9,041 bases of DNA, from assembly GCA_025965775.1 (NCBI GenBank), contig JAOPWG010000318.1, forward strand, positions 1 through 9,041, read 5' to 3'. The position numbers were made by a program, and so were the translations under genes. This DNA is from Modestobacter sp. GTDB lineage: Bacteria; Actinomycetota; Actinomycetes; Mycobacteriales; Geodermatophilaceae. The notes under the pieces are model-generated. The model searched no databases and was not told the origin of the DNA. It saw nothing but the letters and a program-made list of their open reading frames with translations. Positions within the stretch are counted from its first letter, which is position 1; every line of letters starts with the position of its first letter. Shown here piece by piece: positions 1-5,320 of the stretch.

Positions 1-508
1 CGTCCACCGCGACCTGCAGCGGGTTGTCCCGGGCGCTGGTGGAGTGCGCCTGGTTGGCCGGGGTGCGGCGGGCGCGCATCTTCTGCATCGCCTGCATGAT
101 CTCCACGACGTTCATCAGCTTGACGACGTCGAGCACCTTGGCCGGGGTGAGTCCGCGGGTGACCGCGAGGACGTCGGAGCGGCTGACGCCGGGGTCGATG
201 AGCATCCGGGCGATCTGGCCCGAGGGCAGCGCCACCGAGGCCTCGGTGGTCGCGACGTCGAGGGCGTGGTCGGCGATGAAGCTGTCCATGAAGTCGAAGT
301 CGGCGCGCTCCCGGCCGTCCATCTCCACGACCCGGCCGTCCTCGACCCGCACGCTGGGCTGCGGGTCGAAGTCGCTCTCCATCGCCACCAGGCCCTTCTC
401 GGGCCACTCCTCGACGAACCCGTCGAGGTTGACCGGGCGGGCCTCGAGGATCTCGGTCCGCAGCGACTGCCGGTGCTCGGTGGACTGCCGTGGCGCAGTG
501 CTGGTCAT
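1..508 (-). CDS. pduC: Glycerol/propanediol (diol) dehydratase large subunit, N-terminal part (runs off left edge)
   Basis: The first 169 residues are visible; the gene continues past the left edge. The family uses adenosylcobalamin to dehydrate 1,2-diols and glycerol to aldehydes (propionaldehyde, 3-hydroxypropionaldehyde) in the cytoplasm. Recognised from conserved blocks of the PduC/DhaB1 family: RPVNLDGFVEEW (24-35), AMESDFDPQPSV (42-53), LTPAKVLDVVKLMNVVEIM (120-138) and QKMRARRTPANQAH (142-155). The Gln153 and His155 of QAH should correspond to Gln141 and His143 of the Klebsiella enzyme (recalled alignment), which lie at the substrate site. The ATG at 508 gives the expected family N-terminus with about 20 extra residues. 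It lies 15 nt after the small-subunit stop, so the two are probably co-transcribed. Glycerol versus propanediol preference cannot be told from this part. In some actinobacteria the large and medium subunits are fused; that would lie outside the window. Confidence 0.93.
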   Translation of the reverse strand, partial: MTSTAPRQSTEHRQSLRTEILEARPVNLDGFVEEWPEKGLVAMESDFDPQPSVRVEDGRVVEMDGRERADFDFMDSFIADHALDVATTEASVALPSGQIARMLIDPGVSRSDVLAVTRGLTPAKVLDVVKLMNVVEIMQAMQKMRARRTPANQAHSTSARDNPLQVAVD

Positions 509-523
509 GTGCGCGGACCTCTC

Positions 524-973
524 TCAGTCGTCGGAGTCGGCAACGGGGCGGGCGAGCAGGTCGCGTCGCCGGTACACCTCGGCGGCCTCACGGACCAGGG
601 CCGCACACACGGGTGCCGAGTAGGAGTTCTCCAGCCGGTCGGCCAGCTCGGCGAGGGCTGTACCCGTCGATGCGCGCGGCCGCAGCGCGTTGTACATCGT
701 CAGCACCTCTTCGTCGGGGATCGCGGTCATCTCCGCTGCCCGGCGGAAGTTGCCGGCCAGTTGCGGGCGGCCGCTGGCGTCGGCGAGCTGGGCCTGCAGC
801 TGCAGGGTCTCCGGGGCGATCCGCAGGTCGTCGGGTGAGAGCTCACCGGACACGACGGCGTCCATCGTCAGCGCCGTGATCGGCTTGCCGGTCGGGGTGT
901 GGAGCAACTCCGGCCGGTTGATCGACAACGGGTAGTCGTCTCGGGTCAGTTCCGTGGTCGGCGAGGTGCCCAT
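524..973 (-). CDS. pduE: Glycerol/propanediol (diol) dehydratase small subunit
   Basis: A 149-residue protein matching the PduE/DhaB3 gamma subunit, which completes the alpha-beta-gamma half of the B12-dependent dehydratase. Diagnostic stretches are DDYPLSINRPELLHTPTGK (12-30), LRIAPETLQLQAQLA (50-64), AGNFRRAAEMTAIPDEE (73-89), YNALRPRAST (94-103) and CAALVREAAEVYRRR (123-137). The start at 973 is chosen because AGGAGG lies 8 nt upstream and the conserved DYPL block follows after only 12 residues; an in-frame start at 1021 would add 16 residues unlike the family. The protein lacks the longer N-terminal extension of microcompartment-associated PduE and so resembles soluble glycerol dehydratase small subunits. 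It precedes the large-subunit gene, whereas enteric pdu and dha operons run large-medium-small. Confidence 0.93.
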   Translation of the reverse strand: MGTSPTTELTRDDYPLSINRPELLHTPTGKPITALTMDAVVSGELSPDDLRIAPETLQLQAQLADASGRPQLAGNFRRAAEMTAIPDEEVLTMYNALRPRASTGTALAELADRLENSYSAPVCAALVREAAEVYRRRDLLARPVADSDD

Positions 974-981
974 GCGGCGTC

Positions 982-987
982 CCTCCT
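982..987 (-). promoter_or_regulatory. Ribosome binding site of the small-subunit gene
   Basis: The minus strand reads AGGAGG, a full match to the Shine-Dalgarno core, 8 nt before the ATG at 973. It decides the start against the longer in-frame option at 1021. Confidence 0.75.
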
Positions 988-1013
988 GGGTCGTCGACGT
1001 GTCGTGAAGCCAC

Positions 1014-1029
1014 CGTGACACGGGTCACG
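1014..1029. promoter_or_regulatory. Perfect inverted repeat, candidate operator between divergent genes
   Basis: CGTGAC-ACGG-GTCACG, with 6-bp arms and a 4-bp spacer, sits in the 178-bp region between the divergent dehydratase and HbpS-like genes, about 41 bp upstream of the dehydratase start. A dyad of this size suits a dimeric regulator. The GAF regulator at 1681-3225 is the obvious candidate ligand, by position only; no binding-site consensus for it is known to me. Confidence 0.5.
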
Positions 1030-1045
1030 TTGCATGTTCGTTGCA
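1029..1045. repeat. Direct repeat GTTGCA with 11-bp period
   Basis: GTTGCA occurs at 1029-1034 and again at 1040-1045. The 11-bp period puts both copies on the same face of the helix, and the first copy shares its first base with the end of the inverted repeat at 1014-1029. OmpR/PhoB-like winged-helix domains typically bind such head-to-tail repeats in tandem, and the regulator nearby appears to carry that sort of C-terminal domain. The role is inferred. Confidence 0.4.
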
Positions 1046-1151
1046 CCCGGTCGCGGCCGTGGCGGCCGGAGGCGTGCCCCGGTCGCAGGCCGACGTGCCG
1101 ATCGGCGCAGAAGGTCTTGTTACGGGCGGCCCTCCACGGTTGGCTGCGGCC

Positions 1152-1559
1152 ATGAGCGCTTCTCTGACCCATGAGCAGGCCCGACGCATCCTGGATGCCG
1201 GCATCGCCAAGGCCACGGAGATCGGCCAACCGATGAACATCGCAGTCGTCGACGACGGCGGGCACCTGCTCGCGTTCGGTCGGATGGACGGCGCGATCAA
1301 GGCGAGCATCGACATCTCGACGCGCAAGGCGGTGACCTCGATCCTGATGAACCTGCCCACCTCCGCGCTGACGGACCTGGTCCAGCCGGGCGCCGAGCTC
1401 TACGGGCTCGGGCGGTCCGCCGGCGGGATGGTGACCTTCGGCGGTGGCATCCCGCTGAGCCGCGACGGCCAGGTCGTCGGCGCGGTCGGGGTGAGCGCCG
1501 GCTCGGTGGACCAGGACGTCACGGTCGCGGCTGCGGCAGCCGCGGCGCTGGACGGCTGA
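1152..1559 (+). CDS. GlcG/HbpS-family (PF03928, DUF336) protein, putative haem- or cofactor-binding
   Basis: A 135-residue cytoplasmic protein without signal peptide. It has the full pattern of the GlcG/HbpS/PduO-C-terminal family: LTHEQARRILDAGIAKA (5-21), MNIAVVDDGGHLLAFGRMDGA (28-48, with a short gap to S52 and the KA at 59-60), GGGIPLSRDGQVVGAVGVSAG (97-117) and QDVTVAAAA (121-129). Members include the extracellular haem sensor HbpS of Streptomyces and the C-terminal domain of PduO, a corrinoid adenosyltransferase found in propanediol operons. Some bind haem; others have no known reaction. Being divergent from a B12 dehydratase, it probably helps cofactor handling or enzyme maintenance in that pathway, but this is inference. 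The ATG at 1152 is chosen because the family starts near the LT-EQA helix. The upstream ribosome binding site is weak, and upstream in-frame codons (TTG at 1041 and 1140) would add unrelated residues. Confidence 0.85.
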   Translation: MSASLTHEQARRILDAGIAKATEIGQPMNIAVVDDGGHLLAFGRMDGAIKASIDISTRKAVTSILMNLPTSALTDLVQPGAELYGLGRSAGGMVTFGGGIPLSRDGQVVGAVGVSAGSVDQDVTVAAAAAAALDG

Positions 1560-1638
1560 CCGGACCCCGCGCTCCGCTCGCCGAGGACCCATGCGCTTGC
1601 CGGGGGGCGGTTCCTGGGCGAAGATGCCGACGAGAGGC

Positions 1639-1663
1639 GGCGTTGCGCGGCGTTGCGTGGCGT
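1639..1663 (+). repeat. 10-bp tandem repeat upstream of the regulator
   Basis: GGCGTTGCGC at 1639-1648 is followed directly by GGCGTTGCGT at 1649-1658 and a partial third copy GGCGT. It ends about 17 bp before the chosen start of the regulator gene. It may be a binding site, a slippage product, or chance in GC-rich DNA. Confidence 0.35.
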
Positions 1664-1680
1664 GGGCGCCCGGGAGTCCG

Positions 1681-3225
1681 ATGTCACGAGAGCCTGCACG
1701 GCACGGAGGCTTCTCTCCGAGCACGGCACGGGGCGACCCCGTCCAGCGCGCACGAGCGCTCGCAGATGTGTTCGATGCGGTGCTCAGCGGGAGCCCCGGC
1801 CGCCAGGCCCCCCGGCCGGTCGTGTCCGAGTCGTGGCAGCGGAGCCTCGCCGCGCACGTCGACCCCGAACGCCGGACCCCGCCGGTCGTCTATGCGGCCG
1901 ACGAACTGGCCGACATCAGAGCGGCACACCCGCTCAACGACTGCCTGCCGCTGCTGCGCAGCACGCTGGCGAGCATCGCCGACGAAGCCATGCACATCAT
2001 GTTGGTGACCGACGCCGAGGGCCACATCCTGTGGCGTGACGGTGCCGCGACACTGCTGTCCCACGCCGACGGGGTCGGGCTGTTCCCGGGCACGCGGTGG
2101 AGCGAGACCGACATCGGCACCAACGCGATGGGGACCGCGCTCGCGGTGGATGCGCCGGTCCAGATCCACTCCGCCGAGCATCTGGTTCGCACCTACCACG
2201 CCTGGACCTGTGTGGCCGCTCCGGTGCACGACCCGGAGTCCGGAGCCATCCTCGGCGCCGTGGACATCAGCGGCCCGCTGCACACGGTGCACCCGGCGCT
2301 CCTGCAGCTGGTGTCGGCTACGGCGCGGCTGGCCGACAACGAGCTGCGCGCGCGGCTGGCGATCGCTGATGAGCGGCTGCGGATGCGCCTCCTGCCCCAT
2401 CTGGCGGGCCTCGGTGGCGCCCCCGGCGCGCTCGTGACCCCGGGCGGCCGCGTCCTGGCCGGGCAGCCCTACGGCTGGTGGCCCGACCGGGTCGACCTCG
2501 GGGAGGGCGTGGACCGGATCCTGCTGGTCCACGGACGTGAGATGACGGTCGAGCCGCTCGTCGGGGCCCATCTGCTGCGCACTGCACCACTGACCTCATC
2601 GTCACCACTGACCTCATCGTCGTCCACGGCCGCCGTGCGGTGCCCACCCACGCTGCTCGCGCTGCGGTTCATGGGCGACGGTGTGCCCAGCGCGCTCATC
2701 AACGGCCGGTCGATCCCGTTGACGCTGCGCCTGGCGGAGATCCTCGCGATGCTCGCGTTGCATCCCGCGGGGCTCACCGGCGAACAGCTCGCCTACCTGG
2801 TCTACGGCGACGCCGGCAACCAGACGACCGTGCGCGGTGAGATCCGCCGGCTGCGCGCGCTGATCGGCGCGGACCTGCTGCGCAGCCGGCCCTACCGGCT
2901 CGTGCCCGCCGTCGACAGCGACTTCGCCTCGGTGCACAACGCCCTGCGGGCAGGCAGGGTCCACACCGCCCTGCACGCCTGCGCGGGGGCACTGCTGCCG
3001 CGGTCGGACGCGCCGGCGATCCGGGAGCTGCGCGACGAGCTGGTGGCCGGGCTGCGCCGCGCCGTGCTGGCCGCCGGGGACCTCGACCTGCTGCAGGCGT
3101 TCGCCGGGCACCCCCTCGGCAGGAACGACCTCGAGGCCCATGAACGGCTGGTCGAGTTCCTCCCGCCCAGCGATGCGCGCCTGGGCCGGGTCGCCTTCCG
3201 GCGGTCGCGGCTCCAAGCCGACTGA
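1681..3225 (+). CDS. GAF-domain transcriptional regulator, DhaR/AcoR-like sensor half with C-terminal winged-helix-like domain
   Basis: A 514-residue cytoplasmic protein. Residues 45-60 hold the RPVVSESWQRSL region typical of the DhaR/AcoR N-terminus. Residues about 85-225 form a GAF-like domain with the family hallmarks W140-SETDIGTNAMGTAL (141-154), EHLVRTYHAWTCVAAPVHDP (166-185) and GAVDISGP (192-199). DhaR and AcoR are activators of glycerol and acetoin operons and continue into an AAA+ sigma-54 domain; none is seen here. After a Ser/Thr/Pro-rich linker (about 302-323), residues about 338-410 resemble an OmpR/SARP-like winged helix (NGRSIPLTLRLAEILAMLAL, then LTGEQLAYLVYGD, then TTVRGEIRRLRALIG). 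A helical tail follows (420-495). It lies 121 nt after the HbpS-like gene and probably controls the divergent dehydratase genes. The ATG at 1681 follows GGGAG at short spacing; ATGs at 1591 and 1624 are possible, but the added residues look non-coding. Confidence 0.82.
   Translation: MSREPARHGGFSPSTARGDPVQRARALADVFDAVLSGSPGRQAPRPVVSESWQRSLAAHVDPERRTPPVVYAADELADIRAAHPLNDCLPLLRSTLASIADEAMHIMLVTDAEGHILWRDGAATLLSHADGVGLFPGTRWSETDIGTNAMGTALAVDAPVQIHSAEHLVRTYHAWTCVAAPVHDPESGAILGAVDISGPLHTVHPALLQLVSATARLADNELRARLAIADERLRMRLLPHLAGLGGAPGALVTPGGRVLAGQPYGWWPDRVDLGEGVDRILLVHGREMTVEPLVGAHLLRTAPLTSSSPLTSSSSTAAVRCPPTLLALRFMGDGVPSALINGRSIPLTLRLAEILAMLALHPAGLTGEQLAYLVYGDAGNQTTVRGEIRRLRALIGADLLRSRPYRLVPAVDSDFASVHNALRAGRVHTALHACAGALLPRSDAPAIRELRDELVAGLRRAVLAAGDLDLLQAFAGHPLGRNDLEAHERLVEFLPPSDARLGRVAFRRSRLQAD
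2585..2620 (+). repeat. Perfect 18-bp tandem duplication inside the regulator linker
   Basis: CACCACTGACCTCATCGT occurs twice with no gap or mismatch. Being 18 bp, it keeps frame and encodes two copies of the hexapeptide PLTSSS in the linker between sensor and DNA-binding parts. An exact copy implies a recent event such as slippage, so linker length may differ between strains. Confidence 0.85.
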
Positions 3226-3243
3226 GCCGTTCATCAGGCATGG

Positions 3244-3316
3244 CCGCCGGCATCGTTGCTGCCGGTCACGTCGGCCGCCGCGGCGAGCACCTCCGGGTGC
3301 GGCCAGTACCCATGGC
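3244..3316 (-). pseudogene. Decayed fragment of a Cof-type HAD phosphatase gene (3' end only)
   Basis: Positions 3244-3301 align without gaps to 5537-5594, the 3' part of the intact HAD gene, with 53 of 58 bases identical by hand count; the central 42 bases (3260-3301) differ at one position only. The minus strand encodes HPEVLAAAADVTGSNDA, against HPEVLAAATDVTGTNDA in the intact protein. Similarity may extend to CATGGC at 3311-3316 through a 2-bp length difference, which would break the frame. Upstream motifs (the GDMPND block and the DxD) are absent, and the downstream end stops after a few unrelated codons at 3234. So this is a remnant of a relocated or lost paralogue, not a working gene. 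Confidence 0.75.
3247..3265 (+). terminator. Possible stem-loop terminator after the regulator gene
   Basis: CCGGCA-N7-TGCCGG forms a 6-bp perfect GC-rich stem starting 21 nt after the regulator stop. It has no following T tract, as is common for putative actinobacterial terminators, so activity is uncertain. It lies within the HAD gene remnant. Confidence 0.35.
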
Positions 3317-3443
3317 GCAGGGACGGCGGGACGGGGGCCGCGGGTGGGTCGCCGGTCAGCGTGACGGAGGTGTCGGGCCCTGCCCACCCACCAGGGAGCG
3401 GCCACGCTGTGTCACCGGCTCCGGAGGCCGGACCCACACCCGG

Positions 3444-3472
3444 AGGACCCATGGCCGCAGGACATGGGTCCT
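3444..3472. repeat. 10-bp perfect inverted repeat (strong hairpin)
   Basis: AGGACCCATG and CATGGGTCCT are separated by 9 nt (3454-3462). It is among the strongest dyads in the window. The left arm overlaps a Shine-Dalgarno-like GGAGGA (3442-3447), and each arm contains an ATG (3451, 3464) in different frames. It could be a protein binding site, a terminator, or an RNA hairpin that hides the translation start of the small reading frame downstream. Confidence 0.6.
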
Positions 3473-3610
3473 GCACCGTCGACGGCCGGCCGCCCCGGCT
3501 CGAACCGGCTCGGGACAGCCGGTTTCGTCACCGGCCTGCTCGGCCTCGTGCTCCTCCGGGTGCCGATCGTCGGCCTCGTGCTGGGCCTGCTGGGCGTCGT
3601 CCTCGGCTGA
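3464..3610 (+). CDS. Possible small hydrophobic membrane peptide (48 residues)
   Basis: From the ATG at 3464 the frame encodes about 17 polar residues and then an almost wholly hydrophobic stretch, GFVTGLLGLVLLRVPIVG, continuing LVLGLLGVVLG to a TGA at 3608. Glycine-spaced Leu/Val runs around a central Arg-Val-Pro turn recall a short two-helix hairpin like those of DUF4190-type proteins, but that is a resemblance only. The start is unclear: AGGA lies just 1 nt before this ATG, while the better-placed GGAGGA precedes an ATG at 3451 in another frame. It may be a real small protein, the frame-broken end of a longer one, or chance. Confidence 0.35.
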   Translation: MGPAPSTAGRPGSNRLGTAGFVTGLLGLVLLRVPIVGLVLGLLGVVLG

Positions 3611-3668
3611 TCCCCGCTCCTCGGTCCCCGCCTGAGCAGGACGCCCCCGGACCCGCGAGGAGGCCCGA

Positions 3669-3690
3669 CCCCGGCGCGCGTGCGCCGGGG
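3669..3690. terminator. GC-rich hairpin, likely terminator of the chemoreceptor gene
   Basis: CCCCGGCGC-GCGT-GCGCCGGGG is a perfect 9-bp stem with a 4-nt loop, starting 22 nt after the chemoreceptor stop codon on the minus strand. There is no T tract. Lying between converging units, it could act in both directions. Confidence 0.6.
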
Positions 3691-3712
3691 CCGATCTCCG
3701 GTGTCCGGTGGG

Positions 3713-5308
3713 TCAGACCGTGTACTGGCGCACGGCCTCCTGCAGCTCGCCGCTCATCCGGGCCAGCTCGGCGGCGGCCAGCTGCGCGTCGGCGACCCGG
3801 TCGTTGGTCTGCTGGGTGCCGGCGGCCAGGCCGGTGATCGCCGTGGCGATGTTGCGCGAGCCCTCGGCGGCCTCACCCACGTTGCGGTTCATCTCGTTGG
3901 TGGTCGCCGTCTGCTCCTCCACCGCCGCCGCGATCGTGGTCTGGAAGTCGTTGATCTCCCCGATCACCGCGCTGATCTGACCGATGGCAGCCACCGCCCC
4001 GGCGGTGTCGGCCTGGATCGCCTCGACCCGGTGGGAGATGTCCTCGGTGGCCCGCGCGGTCTCCTGCGCCAGCTCCTTCACCTCGCTGGCCACCACCGCG
4101 AAGCCCTTGCCGGCCTCGCCGGCGCGCGCCGCCTCGATCGTGGCGTTCAACGCCAGGAGGTTGGTCTGCTCGGCGATGCCGTTGATCAGCTTCACCACCG
4201 CGGCGATCTCCTGCGAGGAGTCACCCAGCTTGCCGACCGTGCGCGTCGTGGCCGCCGCCACGCCGACGGCCTGGCCGGCCACCCGGCTGGCCTCGGTCGC
4301 GTTCTGCGAGATCTCCCGGATCGCGGCCTCCATCTGCTGGGACCCCGTGGCCACCGTGTCGACGCTGGAGGCGACGTCCCCGGCCGAGGCCACCACCACG
4401 TCGGCCTGGTCCGCCGCGGTCCGCGCGTTGTCCGCGATCGCGTCCGCCGCCGTGGTCAGCTGGGCCGACGCCGTGGACAGCCGGGCGGACGAGTCGCTCA
4501 CCAGGGTCAGCACCCCGCCGAGCGAGCCCAGCGTGTGGTCCAGCGACCGGCCGACCTCCCCCAGTTCGGCCCCGCCGACGTCGCCGACCCGGACCCGCAG
4601 GTCGCCGCCGGCCACCTGCTCGAGGACGCCGCGGATCCGCTGGACCGGGCGGGAGATGGCCCGGGCGATGGCCCAGCCGATGAGCGTGGCCACGATCGTG
4701 GCGGCGGCACAGACCAGCACCATGGTCAGCAGGAAGTTCGACGCGATGCCGCGAGCCTCGGTGCTGAGCTCGCCGTTCATCGCCTCCTCCATGTCGATGA
4801 GCACGTTGATCGACGCCAGCCACTCCACGAAGAGCGGTTTCGCCTGGACGACCAGCACCTGGTACGCCTGCTCGAAGGCGCCCGACCGGCGGAGCTCCAC
4901 GACCTGCGCGATGAGCGGCATCGTCTCGGCCTCGATCCGCTGGATCTCGGCGAGAGCCGCCACCTCATCGGCGTTCACGTTCGCCGGGTCCGCGTAGATC
5001 TCGTCCATGAGCACGGCCGAGTCGGCGTACTTCGCCTCCAGCGAGGCGATCCGGTCCACCTCGGTTGCGACGTCGGCATCGGTACGGGAGAGGACGACGT
5101 CCCGTACGGCGATGGCCCGGTCGTGGACGCTGCCGCGGAAGTTGATGGCGTACCGCTGCTTCACGCTGTTGAGGTCGTTGATGGTGGTCAGATGGGAGTT
5201 GATCTGTTCCACGCGCCAGACGCCCGTCCCGGTCAACGCGACCATGGACAGGACGACGACCAGGAAGCCGAGCGCGAGTCGTCGGCTGATCGACAGGTTG
5301 TTCAACAT
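3713..5308 (-). CDS. Methyl-accepting chemotaxis protein (transmembrane, four-helix-bundle sensor type)
   Basis: A 531-residue inner-membrane chemoreceptor that would pass ligand signals to CheA/CheW and so to the flagellar motor. Order: short basic N-terminus, TM1 about 11-31, extracytoplasmic helical sensor about 32-190 (4HB_MCP-like), TM2 about 192-214, HAMP about 216-268 (RAISRPVQRIRGVLEQVAGGD region), then the long coiled-coil signalling domain. The conserved CheA/CheW-binding tip is at 378-407 (IAEQTNLLALNATIEAARAG, then GKGFAVVA). No C-terminal CheR/CheB tether pentapeptide is seen. The ligand cannot be predicted. The ATG at 5308 (MLNNLSISRRLALGF) fits the family and follows TGAGG; a GTG at 5323 is an in-frame alternative. 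It stands alone and appears to be driven by its own sigma-28-type promoter. Confidence 0.96.
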   Translation of the reverse strand: MLNNLSISRRLALGFLVVVLSMVALTGTGVWRVEQINSHLTTINDLNSVKQRYAINFRGSVHDRAIAVRDVVLSRTDADVATEVDRIASLEAKYADSAVLMDEIYADPANVNADEVAALAEIQRIEAETMPLIAQVVELRRSGAFEQAYQVLVVQAKPLFVEWLASINVLIDMEEAMNGELSTEARGIASNFLLTMVLVCAAATIVATLIGWAIARAISRPVQRIRGVLEQVAGGDLRVRVGDVGGAELGEVGRSLDHTLGSLGGVLTLVSDSSARLSTASAQLTTAADAIADNARTAADQADVVVASAGDVASSVDTVATGSQQMEAAIREISQNATEASRVAGQAVGVAAATTRTVGKLGDSSQEIAAVVKLINGIAEQTNLLALNATIEAARAGEAGKGFAVVASEVKELAQETARATEDISHRVEAIQADTAGAVAAIGQISAVIGEINDFQTTIAAAVEEQTATTNEMNRNVGEAAEGSRNIATAITGLAAGTQQTNDRVADAQLAAAELARMSGELQEAVRQYTV

Positions 5309-5320
5309 CGGGAGTGGCCT

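Noticed and set aside
44..838. Plus-strand reading frame opposite the dehydratase subunits
   Set aside because: It spans two recognised minus-strand genes and their gap, with no domain features of its own.
974..1151. Cobalamin riboswitch before the B12-dependent dehydratase
   Set aside because: No B12-box-like sequence could be found on the minus strand of the leader.
1041..1151. N-terminal extension of the HbpS-like protein from an upstream TTG at 1041
   Set aside because: The added 37 residues are not family-like and would overlap the repeats of the control region.
1684..2571. Minus-strand reading frame opposite the GAF regulator
   Set aside because: Low-complexity, His/Arg/Gly-rich translation opposite a recognisable GAF protein.
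3451..3837. Reading frame from the ATG at 3451 with a good ribosome binding site
   Set aside because: Its translation is Arg/Pro/Ala-rich with no hydrophobic or domain pattern, and it runs into the chemoreceptor gene on the other strand.
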